Shown here piece by piece: positions 5,829 to 6,063 of a DNA stretch of 6,063 nt (positions are counted from its first letter, which is position 1; each line of letters begins with the position of its first letter). Both the position numbers and the translations under genes were made by a program. The notes below the pieces were generated by a model. That model ran no database searches, was not told the DNA's origin, and saw only the letters and a program-made list of their open reading frames with translations. The stretch is from an uncultured Actinomycetes bacterium (GTDB lineage: Bacteria; Actinomycetota; Acidimicrobiia; Acidimicrobiales; Acidimicrobilacustridaceae): assembly GCA_945957335.1 (NCBI GenBank), contig CAMFLJ010000238.1:1-6063 (forward strand), written 5' to 3'.

Positions 5829-5843
5829 CCGGCCGGTCGGCGG
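5822..5843 (+). terminator. Hairpin spanning the RDD gene stop codon, possible terminator
   Basis: CCGCTGACC pairs with GGTCGGCGG (9 bp, one G-T wobble) around a GGCC loop; its core GACCGGCCGGTC is a perfect palindrome. The TGA stop (5826-5828) is inside the left arm. No T-run follows, so it is at best a U-less terminator of the kind proposed in high-GC actinobacteria. It sits between the end of the lpdA-RDD unit and the next promoter-like box. Confidence 0.35.
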
Positions 5844-5887
5844 CCCCGGGCTGGTGGCTCGGCGCCGCGACCGCTGGTGGTCCCGCC

Positions 5888-5893
5888 TAACGT
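5888..5893 (+). promoter_or_regulatory. Putative -10 box (TAACGT) of the reductase-like gene
   Basis: TAACGT fits TANNNT. The expected transcription start near 5900 gives a leader of about 39 nt, which contains a Shine-Dalgarno, unlike the leaderless-type starts elsewhere in the window. No clear -35 hexamer is visible. TA-containing hexamers are rare in this GC-rich stretch, which lends some support. Confidence 0.42.
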
Positions 5894-5928
5894 CGTCGTG
5901 TCGCCGGGCACATCGCCGGGCCGGACCG

Positions 5929-5934
5929 AAGGGG
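5929..5934 (+). promoter_or_regulatory. Shine-Dalgarno of the reductase-like gene
   Basis: AAGGGG lies 4 nt before the ATG at 5939 within GAAGGGGAACG. It fixes the start of the truncated last gene. Confidence 0.6.
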
Positions 5935-5938
5935 AACG

Positions 5939-6035
5939 ATGGGGGAGCAGCGGACCTACCGCGTCGTGCAGTGGACCACCGGCAACGTGGGGCAGCGGAC
6001 GGCGCTCGGCGTCCTCTCGAACCCGCTCTACGAGC
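5939..6035 (+). CDS. Dihydrodipicolinate-reductase-like NAD(P)-binding protein, N-terminal fragment
   Basis: Only 32 residues are genomic. They begin MGEQR and continue with YRVVQWTTGNVGQRT (7-21), the N-terminal Rossmann strand and glycine-rich loop typical of the dihydrodipicolinate reductase-like / 2,4-diaminopentanoate dehydrogenase-like proteins abundant in mycobacteria and other actinobacteria. Family members are usually around 350 residues, so about nine tenths is missing. The substrate is unknown. The ATG is supported by AAGGGG 4 nt upstream. The gene is not naturally truncated: sequence from 6036 onward is sequencing adapter, so any residues translated beyond Glu32 are artefact. Confidence 0.78.
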
Positions 6036-6063
6036 CTGTCTCTTATACACATCTGACGCTGCC
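6036..6063. other. Illumina Nextera transposase adapter (sequencing artefact)
   Basis: CTGTCTCTTATACACATCT at 6036-6054 is the Tn5 mosaic end as read through at the end of a Nextera library insert. The next nine bases, GACGCTGCC (6055-6063), are the start of the reverse complement of the Nextera Read 1 adapter. The AT content also contrasts with the rest of the window. This is untrimmed adapter at a contig end, not a genomic transposon end. Confidence 0.97.

Noticed and set aside
5256..6052. Minus-strand open frames starting in the last 20 bases (products beginning MYKRQ or MCIRDR)
   Set aside because: Their start codons and first residues come from the adapter, and the remainder is antisense to the RDD gene and intergenic DNA.
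6036..6054. Tn5-like mosaic end suggesting a transposon boundary
   Set aside because: It is followed by Nextera Read 1 adapter bases and lies exactly at the contig end, so it is library adapter and not a native IS50/Tn5 end.

Overview
The window is a very GC-rich (about three quarters G+C by eye), gene-dense bacterial fragment, most likely from a high-GC actinobacterium. The protein set suggests something near Acidimicrobiia or mycobacteria, but that placement is inference. It rests on GTG starts, -10-like TANNNT boxes directly in front of start codons that lack Shine-Dalgarno sequences, an LpdA-type flavoprotein resembling the mycobacterial one, and a mycobacterial-style dihydrodipicolinate-reductase-like protein. 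The last 28 bases are not genomic: they are Illumina Nextera adapter, so the window ends at an artificial contig edge.

Layout. Minus strand, left part: the N-terminal third or less of methylmalonyl-CoA mutase (1-445, running off the left edge), preceded by a CmcI/cephalosporin-hydroxylase-family SAM methyltransferase (502-1323). A 44-bp divergent gap (1324-1367) separates this from a plus-strand cluster: fetA ATPase (1368-2150), fetB permease (2147-2929) and a ribokinase (2926-3882). These three are chained by 4-nt ATGA and GTGA overlaps, so they are very probably one translationally coupled operon. After 85 bp with its own promoter-like box comes an LpdA-type FAD/NAD(P) disulfide-reductase-family protein that lacks one redox cysteine (3968-5326). 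It overlaps a small RDD-family membrane protein (5313-5828). A short intergenic stretch with a hairpin, a promoter-like box and a good Shine-Dalgarno leads to the start of a dihydrodipicolinate-reductase-like gene (5939-6035), cut by the adapter.

How the genes work together. FetAB is a putative metal (iron) exporter known from E. coli to help in oxidative stress. The LpdA-like flavoprotein next to it is of a type tied to quinone or redox cycling, so a loose redox/metal theme is possible but unproven. The ribokinase has no obvious link to iron export. The mutase (propionyl-CoA/methylmalonyl-CoA metabolism) and the methyltransferase look unrelated to the rest. I find no CRISPR array, transposon, prophage, tRNA or rRNA. 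I see no convincing novel system; the main points are promoter architecture, the unusual operon partner, the altered active site and the adapter artefact. No gene-free stretch exceeds 300 bases.
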